A DNA stretch of 5,379 nucleotides, taken from Duncaniella sp. (GTDB lineage Bacteria; Bacteroidota; Bacteroidia; Bacteroidales; Muribaculaceae). The DNA lies in NCBI RefSeq assembly GCF_029054785.1, contig NZ_JAIDEN010000102.1, positions 1 to 5,379 of the forward strand, given 5' to 3'. Shown here piece by piece: positions 5,268 to 5,379 of the stretch (positions within the stretch are counted from its first letter, which is position 1; each line of letters opens with the position of its first letter). Both the position numbers and the translations under genes were made by a program. Under the pieces are notes generated by a model. That model ran no database searches. It worked only from the letters and a program-made list of their open reading frames with translations, and had not been told where the DNA came from.

Positions 5268-5378
5268 TCAAAAAAGTTCATAAGGCATCAACATCTTTGA
5301 TGCCAATGCCTTATGAGGTAGATTTACGAACTTGCCGCTCAGTTGCGATAGAGCAGATATGAGGTGTATGGAGCCAAT
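5268..5378 (-). CDS. Possible C-terminal tail of an unidentified minus-strand gene
   Basis: A minus-strand frame enters from the right edge and runs 36 codons to a TGA at 5268-5270. Its product has a plausible composition (SALSQLSGKFVNLPHKALAS near the middle, ending LMPYELF), but I do not recognise the family. A 36-codon stretch without a stop is expected by chance in nearly one case in five, so the support is weak. A terminator-like hairpin with its T-tract lies inside the frame, before the stop, which argues against it being coding. It could instead be the 3' end of a non-coding RNA. Confidence 0.22.
   Translation of the reverse strand: MGSIHLISALSQLSGKFVNLPHKALASKMLMPYELF
5270..5315 (-). 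terminator. Intrinsic terminator-like hairpin with T6 tract
   Basis: On the minus strand CATAAGGCAT (5315-5306) pairs perfectly with ATGCCTTATG (5288-5279) across a 17-base loop, followed after three bases by TTTTTT (5275-5270). This is a good intrinsic terminator for a minus-strand transcript entering from the right. A second pairing, GGCATCAA (5304-5297) with TTGATGCC (5291-5284) over a 5-base loop, shares five bases (5284-5288) with the first, so the two stems exclude each other, as in attenuators. Outer arms AAGTTC/GAACTT (5274-5279 and 5328-5333) could also pair. Confidence 0.5.
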
Positions 5379-5379
5379 G

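Noticed and set aside
5264..5362. Short plus-strand frames starting with ATG at 5264 (11 codons) and 5300 (20 codons)
   Set aside because: They are too short, have no ribosome binding signal, and overlap the hairpin region; nothing supports translation.
5312..5365. Direct repeat TATGAGGT at 5312-5319 and 5358-5365
   Set aside because: Only two 8-bp copies with no flanking similarity; not enough to call a repeat element or attachment site.
1..5379. Defence system, mobile element, tRNA/rRNA or CRISPR
   Set aside because: No transposase, integrase, repeat-spacer pattern, cloverleaf or known defence domain could be seen; the genes are ordinary chromosomal families.

Overview
This window looks like chromosomal DNA from a member of the Bacteroidota, most likely order Bacteroidales. 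The evidence is the set of gene families: a short CstA of about 475 residues, a DUF4286 protein directly upstream of ruvC, and a DUF2582-type winged-helix protein. In addition, starts lack Shine-Dalgarno sequences, and two sites match the Bacteroidota -7 promoter consensus TAnnTTTG exactly. A finer placement (for example Muribaculaceae or Bacteroidaceae) cannot be made from sequence alone. I see no insertion sequence, phage gene, tRNA, rRNA or CRISPR array.

Layout. Positions 1-526 hold the 3' two thirds of a TatD-family metal-dependent hydrolase/deoxyribonuclease, cut by the window edge. A 111-bp spacer with a small palindrome and a good promoter leads into a plus-strand cluster (638-3948) of four closely spaced genes: a secreted SH3b-NlpC/P60 (C40) cysteine peptidase, a CstA-family transporter, a DUF4286 protein and RuvC. 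Gaps of 27, 18 and 8 bp suggest co-transcription. A convergent, terminator-like hairpin separates ruvC from three minus-strand units: a family 2 glycosyltransferase (3997-4731), a 177-bp spacer holding two strong hairpins, and a DUF2582 winged-helix gene (4909-5124) with a structured, repeat-rich upstream region. At the right edge (5268-5379) is either the tail of another minus-strand gene or a terminator/attenuator-like RNA element. The two readings conflict and both are recorded.

How the genes may work together. The NlpC/P60 enzyme is of the type that cuts peptidoglycan stem peptides, and CstA-family proteins import peptides or pyruvate, so this pair could salvage cell-wall or dietary peptides (inference). 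RuvC resolves Holliday junctions; DUF4286 has no established role but sits next to ruvC. TatD, RuvC and possibly the winged-helix protein act on DNA. The glycosyltransferase probably adds sugars to a surface glycan.

I found no convincing new multi-gene system. The most unusual material is non-coding: the alternative hairpins ending in a T-tract at the right edge, the G-free leader and repeated half-sites upstream of the winged-helix gene, and the paired hairpins downstream of it.
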